This document shows positions 51,876-60,620 of a stretch of 64,000 bases of DNA, in pieces. Every line of letters starts with the position of its first letter. Position 1 is the first letter of the stretch. The notes beneath the pieces were generated by a model, which worked only from the letters and a program-made list of their open reading frames with translations, was not told the origin of the DNA and did not search any database. Origin of the DNA: Nocardiopsis flavescens (lineage in GTDB: Bacteria > Actinomycetota > Actinomycetes > Streptosporangiales > Streptosporangiaceae); the NCBI RefSeq assembly GCF_900141985.1, contig NZ_FQZK01000021.1, positions 31,989-95,988 on the forward strand, read 5' to 3'. The position numbers and the translations under genes are program-made.

Positions 51876-52706
51876 ATGCTCCAACAGCACATCGTCGAGG
51901 GTTTCTGGTTCCACGGCCGTCTGTACGTATGGGCGATGGACACCGCCCTGCCCGCCGTCTCCGGTTCGCGCCGCCGCGTACCGCCCTACCCCTGTGCCCT
52001 GCCCCCGTCCGACCTGGGGCGGTGCGTGGGAGGGCTGGGCTCCGACGATCCCCGCGTCGCGGTACTGCACCTGCCCGGCCGGTCCCGGCGCCCGAGCGCC
52101 CCGCCCGGACCGGCGGCCCCCGCCTCCGGCGCCCCCTCCGCGCCGGAGCCGCCGCCCCTGCGCCCGTGGACGGTGCCGGTGCGCGAACTCGACCCGGCCG
52201 CGGCGCTGCGGCTGCTGGCCGGGGAGCCCGGCGACGGGACCGGGCCGGGCCTGCTCCACCTGGCCGCGCTCGCCCGCGCCGCGCACGGGCACGCCCGGGC
52301 CGGGTGCGTGGTCCCCGCCGTCCACCACGAGGACAGGATCGGGGTCCGCTGGCGCCCCGTCCTGGCGCCCGCCGGCCTGGACTGGCTGCGGTCGGCGGCC
52401 GCCACCGCCCCTCCCGCGCTGCGCGCCCACCGCGTGCCGGGTCCGGACCCCGCCGGTGAGGGGGCCGCCGTCCTCGCCGACCTGCTGGAATGCCTGTGCT
52501 CTCTCACCGACGCGGCGGTCCGGGAGCGGTTGGCGGACCGGTTCCCCGACACGGACGCCGACCTCCCCGCCGCCGCCTCCGCCACCCGGGAGTGGTTCGT
52601 CCGCGCCCAGCGCGCCGCCGCGGGACGGGGGCCGGCGGCCGTCCGCCGGGTCCCGGGGCCGCAGGGCGGCAGAGCGTCCCTGGTGGAGCCGGACGGCCGG
52701 CGATGA
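51876..52706 (+). CDS. N-terminal segment of a SNF2-helicase-associated protein, motor missing
   Basis: A 276-residue protein that resembles only the N-terminal domain of actinobacterial SNF2-family helicases (DUF3670-type proteins). Signs are the opening EGFWFHGRLYVWAMD, then LRPWTVPVRELDPAAALRLL, AALARAAHGHARAGCVVPAV and VRWRPVLAPAGLDWLRSAAA, with AAATAPPALRAHRVPG. In full-length relatives of about 1000 residues a SNF2 ATPase follows. Here a stop occurs and no Walker motifs appear later. It could be a truncated helicase or a stand-alone adaptor. ATG at 51876; the stop overlaps the SWIM gene start (ATGA), so they are co-translated. Confidence 0.6.
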   Translation: MLQQHIVEGFWFHGRLYVWAMDTALPAVSGSRRRVPPYPCALPPSDLGRCVGGLGSDDPRVAVLHLPGRSRRPSAPPGPAAPASGAPSAPEPPPLRPWTVPVRELDPAAALRLLAGEPGDGTGPGLLHLAALARAAHGHARAGCVVPAVHHEDRIGVRWRPVLAPAGLDWLRSAAATAPPALRAHRVPGPDPAGEGAAVLADLLECLCSLTDAAVRERLADRFPDTDADLPAAASATREWFVRAQRAAAGRGPAAVRRVPGPQGGRASLVEPDGRR

Positions 52707-53416
52707 CCTGGGGGTGCGCGCGGACGGTGGCGTCGTGGGGGCCGGTCGAGCCCGCCTCCGTCGGGTGGCTGGACGTGCGCCCCGGGCTGGCGGCGGCCCG
52801 GGTGAGCCGTGACCGGCGCCACCACTGGGTGACCGTGCGCAGACCACCGCTGCCCCGGCCGGTGCGGGACCTGGTCGTCGCCGAGGTGTCCGCCGACCCG
52901 GCCCTGTGCGAGCAGGTGCTGCTGGGCCGTGCGCCCGCCGCCCTGGCCGCCGTGTTCCGCAGCCGCCGCGCCGAACTGTTCCCCTCCGGACCCGCCGGGT
53001 TCGACCTGTCCTGCTCGTGCCCGGAGCCGGAGTGCGCGCACGGCATGCAGGTGGTGGCGGCGATGGCCCGTGCCTTCGACGCCGACCCCTACCTGCTGCT
53101 GGCCTGGCGGGGGCTGGAGCGGTGGGAGCTGCTGCTGCCGCTGTCCCGCGGGGCACCGCAGGTCCGGGTCGGGCCTGCGGCGGCGTCATCGTTCTGGGAA
53201 CGGCCGGACCCGCTCCCGCCGTGCCCGGTCTGGACGGGGGACCCCGGGGGCCACCGGCCGCCGGGCGCGGGCACCGACCCCTGGGCGGCCGCCCAGGCGT
53301 ACCTGTGCTCCCCGGGGACGGACGCGCTGCGTGACGGCCGGGGTTCGCTGGAGGGCGCGGATGGCCCGTCCGACGTGGCGGAACGCGTGAGCGGAACGGG
53401 GGATGAAACTACGTAA
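52703..53416 (+). CDS. SWIM zinc-finger protein
   Basis: A 237-residue protein with a SWIM zinc finger CxC-x4-CxH: Cys104, Cys106, Cys111, His113 in DLSCSCPEPECAHGMQ. Before it lie a beta-rich region (HHWVTVRRPPLPRPVRDLVV) and a helix (LAAVFRSRRAELFPSG); after it AMARAFDADPYLLLAWRG, which is typical of the SWIM proteins encoded next to SNF2 helicases in actinomycetes. Such proteins bind DNA or protein partners. It overlaps the preceding gene by 4 bases, which supports a shared function. The C-terminal 40 residues are low complexity. Confidence 0.82.
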   Translation: MTWGCARTVASWGPVEPASVGWLDVRPGLAAARVSRDRRHHWVTVRRPPLPRPVRDLVVAEVSADPALCEQVLLGRAPAALAAVFRSRRAELFPSGPAGFDLSCSCPEPECAHGMQVVAAMARAFDADPYLLLAWRGLERWELLLPLSRGAPQVRVGPAAASSFWERPDPLPPCPVWTGDPGGHRPPGAGTDPWAAAQAYLCSPGTDALRDGRGSLEGADGPSDVAERVSGTGDETT

Positions 53417-53493
53417 AAAGTAACTCACGGTGACGTTTTAGACGTCTTGGGAGGCGCGGCGGACCCGGACGACGCCCCCTCCCATCATGTTGA

Positions 53494-53988
53494 ATGTCGA
53501 CCATGATCGTGCGTCGAGTACTTCCCGATGAGATGAGCGCCGTCAGCGAGCTGCGGGTGATCGCCTATACGGCCGACGGACTGTTGGAGGCCGACCCGGC
53601 CTACGTCGAGGCGCTGCGGCTGCTGGGCGCCGACGGCCACGGCGAGGTCCTGGTCGCCGAGGACGGTGACCGGCTGCTGGGGACGATCATGTTCGAGCCC
53701 TGGTCCGAGCGCAGCGAGATCGCCCGGGGGGCGGACGAGGCGGAGGTGCGGGCGTTCGCCGTTGCCCCCCACGGCCGGGGCCGGGGCGTGGGCCGCGCGC
53801 TGGTCAACGCGCTGGTGGAACTGGCCCGGGAGGAGGGCGTCTCCCGGCTGCTGCTGTCCACCCAGGAGCAGATGCTCTCGGCCCAGTACGTCTACCGGGC
53901 CCGGGGGTTCGTCCGGGTGCCCGAGCGCGACCGGTCCCCGCTGCCCGGCGTCACGCTGGAGACGTACGAGCTGGTGCTCAAGGAGTGA
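53494..53988 (+). CDS. GNAT family N-acetyltransferase
   Basis: A 164-residue acetyltransferase. The acetyl-CoA loop is RAFAVAPHGRGRGVGRALVN (motif A, with RGRGVG), preceded by the beta 4 strand, and motif B ends in AQYVYRARGFVRVPERD. The first ATG at 53494 and a second at 53503 are both possible. The upstream gap is AT-rich (ACTACGTAAAAAGTAAC) with a short dyad GACGT-TTTAG-ACGTC at 53432-53446, perhaps the SWIM gene terminator. Substrate unknown. Confidence 0.88.
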   Translation: MSTMIVRRVLPDEMSAVSELRVIAYTADGLLEADPAYVEALRLLGADGHGEVLVAEDGDRLLGTIMFEPWSERSEIARGADEAEVRAFAVAPHGRGRGVGRALVNALVELAREEGVSRLLLSTQEQMLSAQYVYRARGFVRVPERDRSPLPGVTLETYELVLKE

Positions 53989-54037
53989 GCGCGCCGGGGC
54001 CGCTCCCGTGCGACCGGGCGCGGCCCCCGGAACCGGG

Positions 54038-55627
54038 TCAGTCGGCCCGCTCCCGGCGGGCCGCCCGCGCCAGGTCCAGCCCCAGCTCCCCGTCGGTCAG
54101 CCGGTCCAGGACGCCGTCCGCGGCCGGGTGGCCGCAGGAGCGCACCGACCGCACGAAGCGGGCCGCGTGCGGGACGAGCCGGTCCCGGTCCCCGGCGGGC
54201 AGCGGGATCCCCGCCTCCATCAACAGGGCGTAGTCGTCCAGCAGCGCCCACGCGGTGACCGGCGAGGTCGGCGGCTCCTGGGGTCCCGACCGCAGCCGCC
54301 GCACCCACCCGCCGAGCACGGGGTGGTGCAGGTGGGCGCGCAGGAGGGCCTCCGGGTCCGCGCCCCGCGCGACCAGCAGCGCGAAGACCCGCCTGCGGCG
54401 GTGCCACGCGCCGGGCTCGGCGCAGGCCTCCAGCAGGTCTCCCGCGACGGTGTCGATGTCCCGGCCGCGGGCCCACCGCTCCAACAGGCCGTCGGTGTCC
54501 ACCGGGCGGCCCTCCTCCAGCAGGGCCAGCACCTCGCCGACGGACATGTCGGCGACGGCGCCGGTGACCCGCACGTCGGCTCCCGCGCCTTGGAGCCGGC
54601 GCACCATGAAGTGGTCGCCCAGCCGCGAGATGCGGAACCTCCCGCGGCCGCTGTGCACCGCGTTCAGGTCGGACAGCAGCTTCAGGGCCGCGCCCACCGC
54701 GTCGGGACCGGGCCCGCCCCGGCCGGAGCAGGAGGCCGCGACCTCCCCGGGGGTGCGCTCGCGGCCCGACAGGAAGAGGTCGGTGAGCACCAGCAGCGCG
54801 GTGGTGCCGTGCCCGGCGGCCATCGCGGGCAGCGCGTCGGCCCAGGCGTCGGAGACCGCACCCGGCACCCCGGACGACCAGGCGCGGGCGGCGTCCCCGG
54901 TGAGCACGCGGGTGTAGGTGGTGCGCAGCAGGCGGCCCGCGCGGGCCACGCAGAACAGGTGGGCGATGTCGGCCGGGGAGGTCTCCAGGTGCGCGGCGGC
55001 CGCCAGCACGTCCTCGGCGCACAGCGCGTCGCGGCCCTCGGGGTCGGGGCGCAGCACCCTGCCCCGGTCGATCCACACGGTCAGGCGCGCGGCGTCGGCC
55101 AGCGTGCGGCAGCGGCGCGCGGCCTCGTCGAGGTCGGCGGGTTCGGCCGGCGCGACCGGGCGCGGCCCCTCCCGCTCGAACCGCTCCGCCAGCAGCGGGG
55201 CGGCGACCGGGACCTCGGCGGGGCGGGCCCCCGGCCCCGGGGCCAGGTCGGCCTCCTCCACGGCGGCCCGCAGCCGCCGGGGGCTCTCGTCCGAGAGCAG
55301 CCCGCCCCGGTCGACGAGGTGGTCGCACCAGGCCAGCCAGGTCGACCGCAGGAGCTCGCCGTCCCCGCCGGGCCGGTCCGCGCCGTGCAGGCCGTCCGGG
55401 GTGCGGGGCCGCGCGCGCACCTCGCGGGCCACCTCCCGCACGTCGTCGACGGTCCAGTCGCCGGGATCGGGCGCGCCGAGTTCCCGGTGGACGGTGAGCA
55501 GCAGGGCCAGTGCCGCGGGATCCGGGGCGGGTCCGGTGCCGGCGTCCCCGGACCACTCCAGGCAGGACCGCACCGCGGAGGCGATGCCCTGGGTCGTCGA
55601 CGCCTCACCGAAGGTGGTGGTACTCAC
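54038..55627 (-). CDS. conserved helical protein, distant paralogue of the 38359 gene product
   Basis: A 529-residue cytoplasmic protein. The core pattern APLLAERFEREGPRPVAPAE, RTLADAARLTVWIDRGRVLR, FLSGRERTPGEVAASC, FRISRLGDHFMVRRL matches the layout of the 464-residue protein at 38359-39753 (a helical domain, a winged-helix-like element and an armadillo-like C-terminus: VFALLVARGADPEALLRAH). The C-terminal part has HHPVLGGWVRRL and ALLDDYALLMEAGIPLP. No enzymatic residues were seen. The ATG at 55627 begins MSTTTFGEAS. A single gene between the GNAT gene and the Fxs locus. Confidence 0.6.
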   Translation of the reverse strand: MSTTTFGEASTTQGIASAVRSCLEWSGDAGTGPAPDPAALALLLTVHRELGAPDPGDWTVDDVREVAREVRARPRTPDGLHGADRPGGDGELLRSTWLAWCDHLVDRGGLLSDESPRRLRAAVEEADLAPGPGARPAEVPVAAPLLAERFEREGPRPVAPAEPADLDEAARRCRTLADAARLTVWIDRGRVLRPDPEGRDALCAEDVLAAAAHLETSPADIAHLFCVARAGRLLRTTYTRVLTGDAARAWSSGVPGAVSDAWADALPAMAAGHGTTALLVLTDLFLSGRERTPGEVAASCSGRGGPGPDAVGAALKLLSDLNAVHSGRGRFRISRLGDHFMVRRLQGAGADVRVTGAVADMSVGEVLALLEEGRPVDTDGLLERWARGRDIDTVAGDLLEACAEPGAWHRRRRVFALLVARGADPEALLRAHLHHPVLGGWVRRLRSGPQEPPTSPVTAWALLDDYALLMEAGIPLPAGDRDRLVPHAARFVRSVRSCGHPAADGVLDRLTDGELGLDLARAARRERAD

Positions 55628-56059
55628 GGGCTCAGATTAGCCGTGCGCGGGCCGCGCGGGGCCGGGAACGCCGAAATCGCACCGGTTCCCGCGGACCTGC
55701 CCCGCACCGGCCGACCGGTGCACGGGCGTCGGGGCCGGGGGTGCGGACCGGGACGGGCCCCTCCCGCCACGCGAACAAAAGCAGGGATGGGCCGCCGACG
55801 GCACCATCCTCATCGAAAACGGGAGAAGCCGGTGACGTGCGAAGGCCCTTTCGGGAAAAGAGGAAAGTGAACGTTCTCTTTTCGTGTTCCCCGCCCGTGC
55901 GGAGCGGCCCCGACCCCGGCCGACCGGCTCTAGGATGCTGTGATCGGAAGTCCCCGCGCACCGCGCGGGGAGCACGTCCGTTCCCGACGGCACGGCAACC
56001 CGCGAGAGATCACCCGAGCGGCCGCTCACCGGTCGGTCGGTGCGGAGGATGAGGGGTTC
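55628..56059. other. 432-base upstream region of the Fxs precursor gene
   Basis: The plus strand carries TAGGAT at 55931-55936 (possible -10 box of the first precursor gene, 124 bases before its start) and the palindrome GAACGTTC at 55869-55876. The segment 55790-55890 is lower in GC. No gene is supported. Confidence 0.5.
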
Positions 56060-56248
56060 ATGGAGGAGCGACCGCCGACCACCGGCATCGGCCTGGTGGA
56101 GGTTTCCGGGCTGTCCCTGCGCGATCTGGGGACGGCGGAGGGCACGGTGCTCGCCCGGGTCCTGGGCGAGGTCCTCGCCGGGGGCCCCGAGGGCGGCGAG
56201 GGCGTCGCCGCCTTCGCCAACGATCCCGACTACGCAGGGCTGTCGTAG
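56060..56248 (+). CDS. FxsA-like RiPP precursor 1 (FAND variant)
   Basis: A 62-residue precursor-like peptide. The leader contains VEVSGLSLRDL (13-23) and RVLGEVL (33-39), as in FxSxx-COOH peptides. Where those end in FxSxx, this one has FAND at 52-55 followed by PDYAGLS to the C-terminus. Phe-x-Asn is a possible substrate for a three-residue cyclophane-forming radical SAM enzyme. The start at 56060 follows GAGGGG; an in-frame upstream extension exists but lacks homology. It converges with the FxsT-like gene at 56277. The modifying enzyme FxsB lies 3 kb away, beyond that gene. Confidence 0.75.
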   Translation: MEERPPTTGIGLVEVSGLSLRDLGTAEGTVLARVLGEVLAGGPEGGEGVAAFANDPDYAGLS

Positions 56249-56276
56249 CCGCCGCGCAGGGCGCCTTCGCGGCCGT

Positions 56277-58913
56277 TCACAGCAGGGGCGGATCGAGGTC
56301 GGACGTCATGCGCTCACCCGCCGTCGCCGCCCTGGTGAGGACGTGGACCGGCCCCAGCACCCGGGCGTAGGAGGCCGCGGTGCTCTCCGCCAGGTCCCGG
56401 GCCCGGTCCTCCTCGCCCGCGGCGGCCAGGTCCGATGCCAGGTTCGCGGTGGCCGCCAGTGTCATGGGGTGTTCGTCGCCGACGAGCGCCCGCAGCCGCC
56501 GCACCGTGTCCCGGCCCGATTCCACGGCCGCGGCGGTCTCCCCCATCGCCGCCAGGTCGCCGGCCAGGTTGTTGGCCACCGCGAGGGAGAAGTGGTGGTC
56601 GCGCCCCAGGAGGGCGTCCAGGTGCTCCAGGGTCGCGGTGTTCAGCAGGTGGGCCCGGCCCGGGTCTCCGCGCAGCCGGTGGATGAGGGCCGTGTCGGCC
56701 GCGCACACCTGGTGGTACGGGTGGTCGGAGCCGTAGACCCGGGCGTACCGTTCCGAGGTGTCCAGGGCGACGGACAGCGCCCGGTCCAGTTCGCCTTCCA
56801 CCCGCATGAGGTTCACCAGGCACAGGGCGGCGGCCAGGGTCTCGGGGTGGTCGACGTCGTACAGGCGCAGGTAGCGGGTGTGCGCGTCCCGGGCCAGGGT
56901 GCGCGCCCGGTCCGGGTTCCCCGACAGCCGGTGGGCGACGGACAGGTCCAGCTGGATGCGCAGGGTGCGCGGGTGCTCTCGGCCCAGCTGCCCCCGGCCG
57001 TAGGCGAGCGCCTCCTCGCCCAGGTCGCACGCCTCGGCATAGTTCCCGCTCAGGCGCACCGACTGCGCCAGGCTGTTCCAGAACGCCGCCAGGTTGGGCG
57101 AGCCGGCGGCCGGGGCCTGGCGCTTGTAGAGCATGTAGGCCTCCTCGTGGCGCTTGCGCGCGCCCTCGAAGTCGCTCGACAGCGCGTGGTCGATGCCCAG
57201 GTTGTGCAGGGCGCGCAACGTGGCGCTGTGGTCGGCGCCCAGGGCCCGCACGTGCGCGCGGTGGGTCTGCGTGTCGTGCCGCAGGGCCTCGCGGAACCTG
57301 CCCTGGGAGCGCAGGTCGGCGCCGATCCCCGAGAGCAGCGACAGCGTGTCGGGGTGCTCGGGGCCCAGCACCTCCCTGAGGCGGGGCAGCATGGCGATGT
57401 TCGACCGGTAGGCCTCCTCGTAGCGGCCCAGGTCCCGCAGCCTGTTGCCGTAGCTCTGCCTCGCCTTGAGCAGGTAGGGGTCGTCCTCGCCGAAAGCCGT
57501 CGTCCAGCGGGAGATGAGGTCGCGCGCGTGCCTCTCCGCGGTGGCGTAGTTGCCCGACAGGTACAGGAAGGACAGGACGTGCAGGGAGAGCCTGCGCGCC
57601 TCGGGCAGTTCGCTCAGCGGGACGCCCGCGGGCTCCAGGTGGGGCAGGAGGTCCAGGTAGCGGGCCTGGGCCTGCGGGCTCAGCAGGTCGTCGGGCGCCG
57701 CCGCGGCGAGCAGGGCGCACACCTCGGTGCGCACGGCCCGCGACCGCTCCTCGTCCAGCTGCCAGCGGATGAGTTTCTGGACGAGTGAGTGGACCTGGAC
57801 GGTGCGGTTGGCGTTGTCGATCTTGACCAGGGCGTAGCGCCCCAGCTGTCCGAAGGCCCTGCTCAGCCCGATCGGGTCGTTCAGCAGGGCGGCGGTCTCC
57901 GGGCGCACGTGCGGGCTCCGCGTGGCGAAGAAGACGTCGCGGGGGATGGGTTCGGGACCGAAGACGGAGCAGGTCCGCAGCAGGTCGACGGCGGCGGGGG
58001 TGTGGGCGCCCAGCTCGGTCAGCGAGATCTGCAGCGAGGCGCTCAAGGACGTGTGGTAGCCGGGAGGATGTCCCTGGCTCAGCAGGTCTCCCGGTCTTCG
58101 CTCCAGGAGCCGCAGGTACTCCCGGGAGGACATCCCGGTCTCGGTGAGCAGGGCGCCCGCCTGCTCCAGGGCCAGGGGCAGGTGCCCGAGCGCTCCGGCC
58201 AGGTCGGCCGCCGACGCCTCGTCCAGCCCCTGGGGCACGCGCCTGCGCAGGAATTCCACGCTCTCCCGCGGGAGGAAGACGTCGACCGGGACACTGGAGG
58301 TCCGTCCCGCCCAGCGGTGGTTGCGGGAGGTGATGAGGACGTGGCCGGTGCCCTCGGGGATGAGTTCGTAGAGGTCCTCGGGTTCGTCGGCGCCGTCGAA
58401 CACGAGCAGCCAGCGCCGGTGGGGGTCGCCCCTGCGGAGGGCGTCGAGGACCCCGCCGGCGGCGTCCTCGATGCCGGTGACGCCCGGACCGGGCAGCCCG
58501 AGGTGCGGGGCGAGGTGGGCCATGCTCGAACGCACCAGGCCCGGCTGCCCGGCGGATATCCACCAGACCAGGTCGTACTCCTGCTTGGACCGGTGGACGT
58601 GCTCCACGGCGGTGAGCGTCTTGCCGACCCCGTAGTGCCCGTGCAGGACCACGGTCGCCGGGCCGCGCCGCAGTTCGCGGCGGAGGCCGTCCAGGGGCTC
58701 CGCGCGGCCGATGAAGTTCATGGAACGCGGGGGCACCCGTCCCCAGACCGCGGGGATCCGTTCTCCGGGAGCCCCCTCGCCGCGGTGCGCGCGTTCCCTT
58801 TGCGGATTCACTCGAACCACTCGGGCAACGGCGTCATCATTTTCCGTTATGTCGCCCCCCGCGGTGCAGCGATCGTGAATTTCCTTGTGAAGATCAGGGT
58901 AAATGACGGTCAC
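56277..58913 (-). CDS. fxsT: FxsT-like NB-ARC/tetratricopeptide protein 1
   Basis: An 878-residue protein of the FxSxx-COOH system TPR family. After a variable 55 residues comes the family opening AVWGRVPPRSMNFIGRAEPL. An NB-ARC/AAA domain follows with Walker A HGHYGVGKT, Walker B RWLLVFDGAD, and LPLALEQAGALL. From about residue 390 there are some ten TPRs (TLRALHNLGIDHALSSDFEG, EACDLGEEALAYGRGQLGRE, VYGSDHPYHQVCAA). Such proteins are signalling or regulatory STAND ATPases. The start GTG at 58913 is uncertain; there is no clear ribosome binding site. It is divergent from the second precursor gene (75-bp gap) and convergent with the first. Confidence 0.85.
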   Translation of the reverse strand: MTVIYPDLHKEIHDRCTAGGDITENDDAVARVVRVNPQRERAHRGEGAPGERIPAVWGRVPPRSMNFIGRAEPLDGLRRELRRGPATVVLHGHYGVGKTLTAVEHVHRSKQEYDLVWWISAGQPGLVRSSMAHLAPHLGLPGPGVTGIEDAAGGVLDALRRGDPHRRWLLVFDGADEPEDLYELIPEGTGHVLITSRNHRWAGRTSSVPVDVFLPRESVEFLRRRVPQGLDEASAADLAGALGHLPLALEQAGALLTETGMSSREYLRLLERRPGDLLSQGHPPGYHTSLSASLQISLTELGAHTPAAVDLLRTCSVFGPEPIPRDVFFATRSPHVRPETAALLNDPIGLSRAFGQLGRYALVKIDNANRTVQVHSLVQKLIRWQLDEERSRAVRTEVCALLAAAAPDDLLSPQAQARYLDLLPHLEPAGVPLSELPEARRLSLHVLSFLYLSGNYATAERHARDLISRWTTAFGEDDPYLLKARQSYGNRLRDLGRYEEAYRSNIAMLPRLREVLGPEHPDTLSLLSGIGADLRSQGRFREALRHDTQTHRAHVRALGADHSATLRALHNLGIDHALSSDFEGARKRHEEAYMLYKRQAPAAGSPNLAAFWNSLAQSVRLSGNYAEACDLGEEALAYGRGQLGREHPRTLRIQLDLSVAHRLSGNPDRARTLARDAHTRYLRLYDVDHPETLAAALCLVNLMRVEGELDRALSVALDTSERYARVYGSDHPYHQVCAADTALIHRLRGDPGRAHLLNTATLEHLDALLGRDHHFSLAVANNLAGDLAAMGETAAAVESGRDTVRRLRALVGDEHPMTLAATANLASDLAAAGEEDRARDLAESTAASYARVLGPVHVLTRAATAGERMTSDLDPPLL

Positions 58914-58988
58914 AGCGACCGGAAGTGCGGTTTCCGATGAGGGGCGCTACCGTTTTCCCGGTCGACGGAGCGGTGGAGGTGAAAGACG

Positions 58989-59243
58989 ATGATCGAACTG
59001 CGGGAGACACGTGAGGCCGCCATGGTGGACGTCGGCGGGATGTCCCTCGAAGACCTCGCGGAGGTCCACCCGTCCGTGGTCGTCCGTGTCCTGCGCGGCG
59101 TTCTGGAGCCGGCGTGCAGAGACCTCGAAGCGGTGTCGGGTTTCGCCAACGATGGCGAGCGGCCCGAAACCGACCTGCCTCCGGAAAAGCCCGGAACTCC
59201 CGGACGCGAGGGAGGGGGCCCCTCCACCGCGGACCGGGGGTGA
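58989..59243 (+). CDS. FxsA-like RiPP precursor 2 (FAND variant with long tail)
   Basis: An 84-residue precursor. Residues 13-23 (VDVGGMSLEDL), 33-39 (RVLRGVL) and FAND at 52-55 align without gaps with precursor 1. A 29-residue tail follows (GERPETDLPPEKPGTPGREG and so on), Pro/Gly/Glu-rich, that precursor 1 lacks. The ATG at 58989 has GGAGGTG 7-8 bases upstream. FxsB starts 150 bases downstream on the same strand, so they are likely one transcript. The tail may be removed by a protease, or the frame's end may be a relic. A cyclophane at F52-x-N54 is inferred. Confidence 0.78.
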   Translation: MIELRETREAAMVDVGGMSLEDLAEVHPSVVVRVLRGVLEPACRDLEAVSGFANDGERPETDLPPEKPGTPGREGGGPSTADRG

Positions 59244-59393
59244 CCCCTCCCGCCGTTCGGTGCCGGCGGCGGGGCGGTGCGTGCCGGGCCGTCCGAGATC
59301 AATGTTCGAAACGACTCCCCTATGGAATGCGGGGGAAGAGGGGAATCACCTCGGCCCCCTTTTCTCCGTGCCTTCCCCCCAGGAGGACACCGC

Positions 59394-60620
59394 GTGACCG
59401 ACGACTCCGCCACGACGGCCCGCCCCCGGCAGCAGGAATGGCCCGCCGGGCTGGACGTGCGGGACCTGCTCGCCCAGGGGTGGCGGCCCACGCCGTTCCT
59501 CCAGTTCATCCTCAAGGTCCACAGCCGCTGCAACCTCGCCTGCGACTACTGCTACATGTACGAGATGGCCGACCAGGGGTGGCGCCGCCAGCCGCGGAGG
59601 ATGGCCCGGCCCGTCGTCGACCGCGTCGCCGAGCGGATCGCGGAGCACGCCCGGGCCCACGGCCGCTCGCGGGTGGACGTCATCCTGCACGGCGGGGAAC
59701 CCCTGCTGGCCGGAGTGGACCACCTCCGCTACGTCGCCGATGCCCTGCACAAGACCTGCGATCCGGACGTGCACGTGGCCCTGCGCCTACAGACCAACGG
59801 CGTCCTCATCGACGACGCCTTCCTCGACCTGTTCGAGGAGCGGGGTATCCGCGTCGGCGTCAGCGTCGACGGCGCGCGGGAGGACCACGACCGGCACCGC
59901 CGCCGTGCCAACGGGAGGGGCACCCACGACGAGGTCAGGGCCGGGCTGGAGCGCCTCACCCGCCGCCACCGCCACCTGCTCTCCGGGCTGCTCGCCGCCG
60001 TGGACCTGGAGTCCGACCCCGTCACCACCTACGAGGCGCTGCTGGAGTTCGACCCGCCCGGTATCGACCTCCTGCTGCCCCACGGCACCTGGGACGCGCC
60101 GCCGCCGGGGCTGACCGGGGAGGGCACCCCCTACGGGGACTGGCTGGTCGCCGTCTTCGACCGCTGGTACGGGGCTCCCGTGCGGGAGACCGACATCCGC
60201 ATGTTCACCGAGATCATCCGCCTCGTCCTGGGCGCCCACTCGCGCACGGAGACCATCGGCCTGTCCCCGGCCGCCATGGTGGTGGTCGAGACCGACGGGT
60301 CGGTCGAGCAGGTGGACACCCTCAAGGCCGTGGCCGAGGGGGCCGCCGCCACCCCCTTCCACACCCTCACCCACCCCTTCACCGAAGCCCTGTACGCGCC
60401 GGGCATCGTCGCCAGGCAGATCGGCCTGCGCGCGCTCGGTGAGACCTGCACGGCCTGTCCGCTGGTGCGGGTGTGCGGAGGGGGCCTGTACACGCACCGC
60501 TACCGGAGCGGCACCGGTTTTCGCAATCCGTCCGTGTACTGCGCGGACCTGGCACGGCTCATCACCCATGTCCACCGCACCGTGGCCGCCGACGTGGCCC
60601 GGATGAAGGAAGAAAACTGA
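59394..60620 (+). CDS. fxsB: FxsB-type radical SAM/SPASM peptide maturase
   Basis: A 408-residue radical SAM enzyme. The [4Fe-4S]-SAM motif is CNLACDYC (Cys46, Cys50, Cys53), followed by YMYEMADQGWR and the GGEP motif in ILHGGEPLL. A C-terminal cluster region has CTACPLVRVCGGG (Cys352, 355, 361) with later HR and Cys, as in FxsB. FxsB enzymes form cyclophane links between an aromatic carbon and a residue two positions on, using SAM radical chemistry. The GTG at 59394 follows AGGAGG with 7-base spacing; earlier in-frame codons lack homology. It sits directly before the HEXXH gene (0-bp gap) and after precursor 2. Confidence 0.93.
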   Translation: MTDDSATTARPRQQEWPAGLDVRDLLAQGWRPTPFLQFILKVHSRCNLACDYCYMYEMADQGWRRQPRRMARPVVDRVAERIAEHARAHGRSRVDVILHGGEPLLAGVDHLRYVADALHKTCDPDVHVALRLQTNGVLIDDAFLDLFEERGIRVGVSVDGAREDHDRHRRRANGRGTHDEVRAGLERLTRRHRHLLSGLLAAVDLESDPVTTYEALLEFDPPGIDLLLPHGTWDAPPPGLTGEGTPYGDWLVAVFDRWYGAPVRETDIRMFTEIIRLVLGAHSRTETIGLSPAAMVVVETDGSVEQVDTLKAVAEGAAATPFHTLTHPFTEALYAPGIVARQIGLRALGETCTACPLVRVCGGGLYTHRYRSGTGFRNPSVYCADLARLITHVHRTVAADVARMKEEN

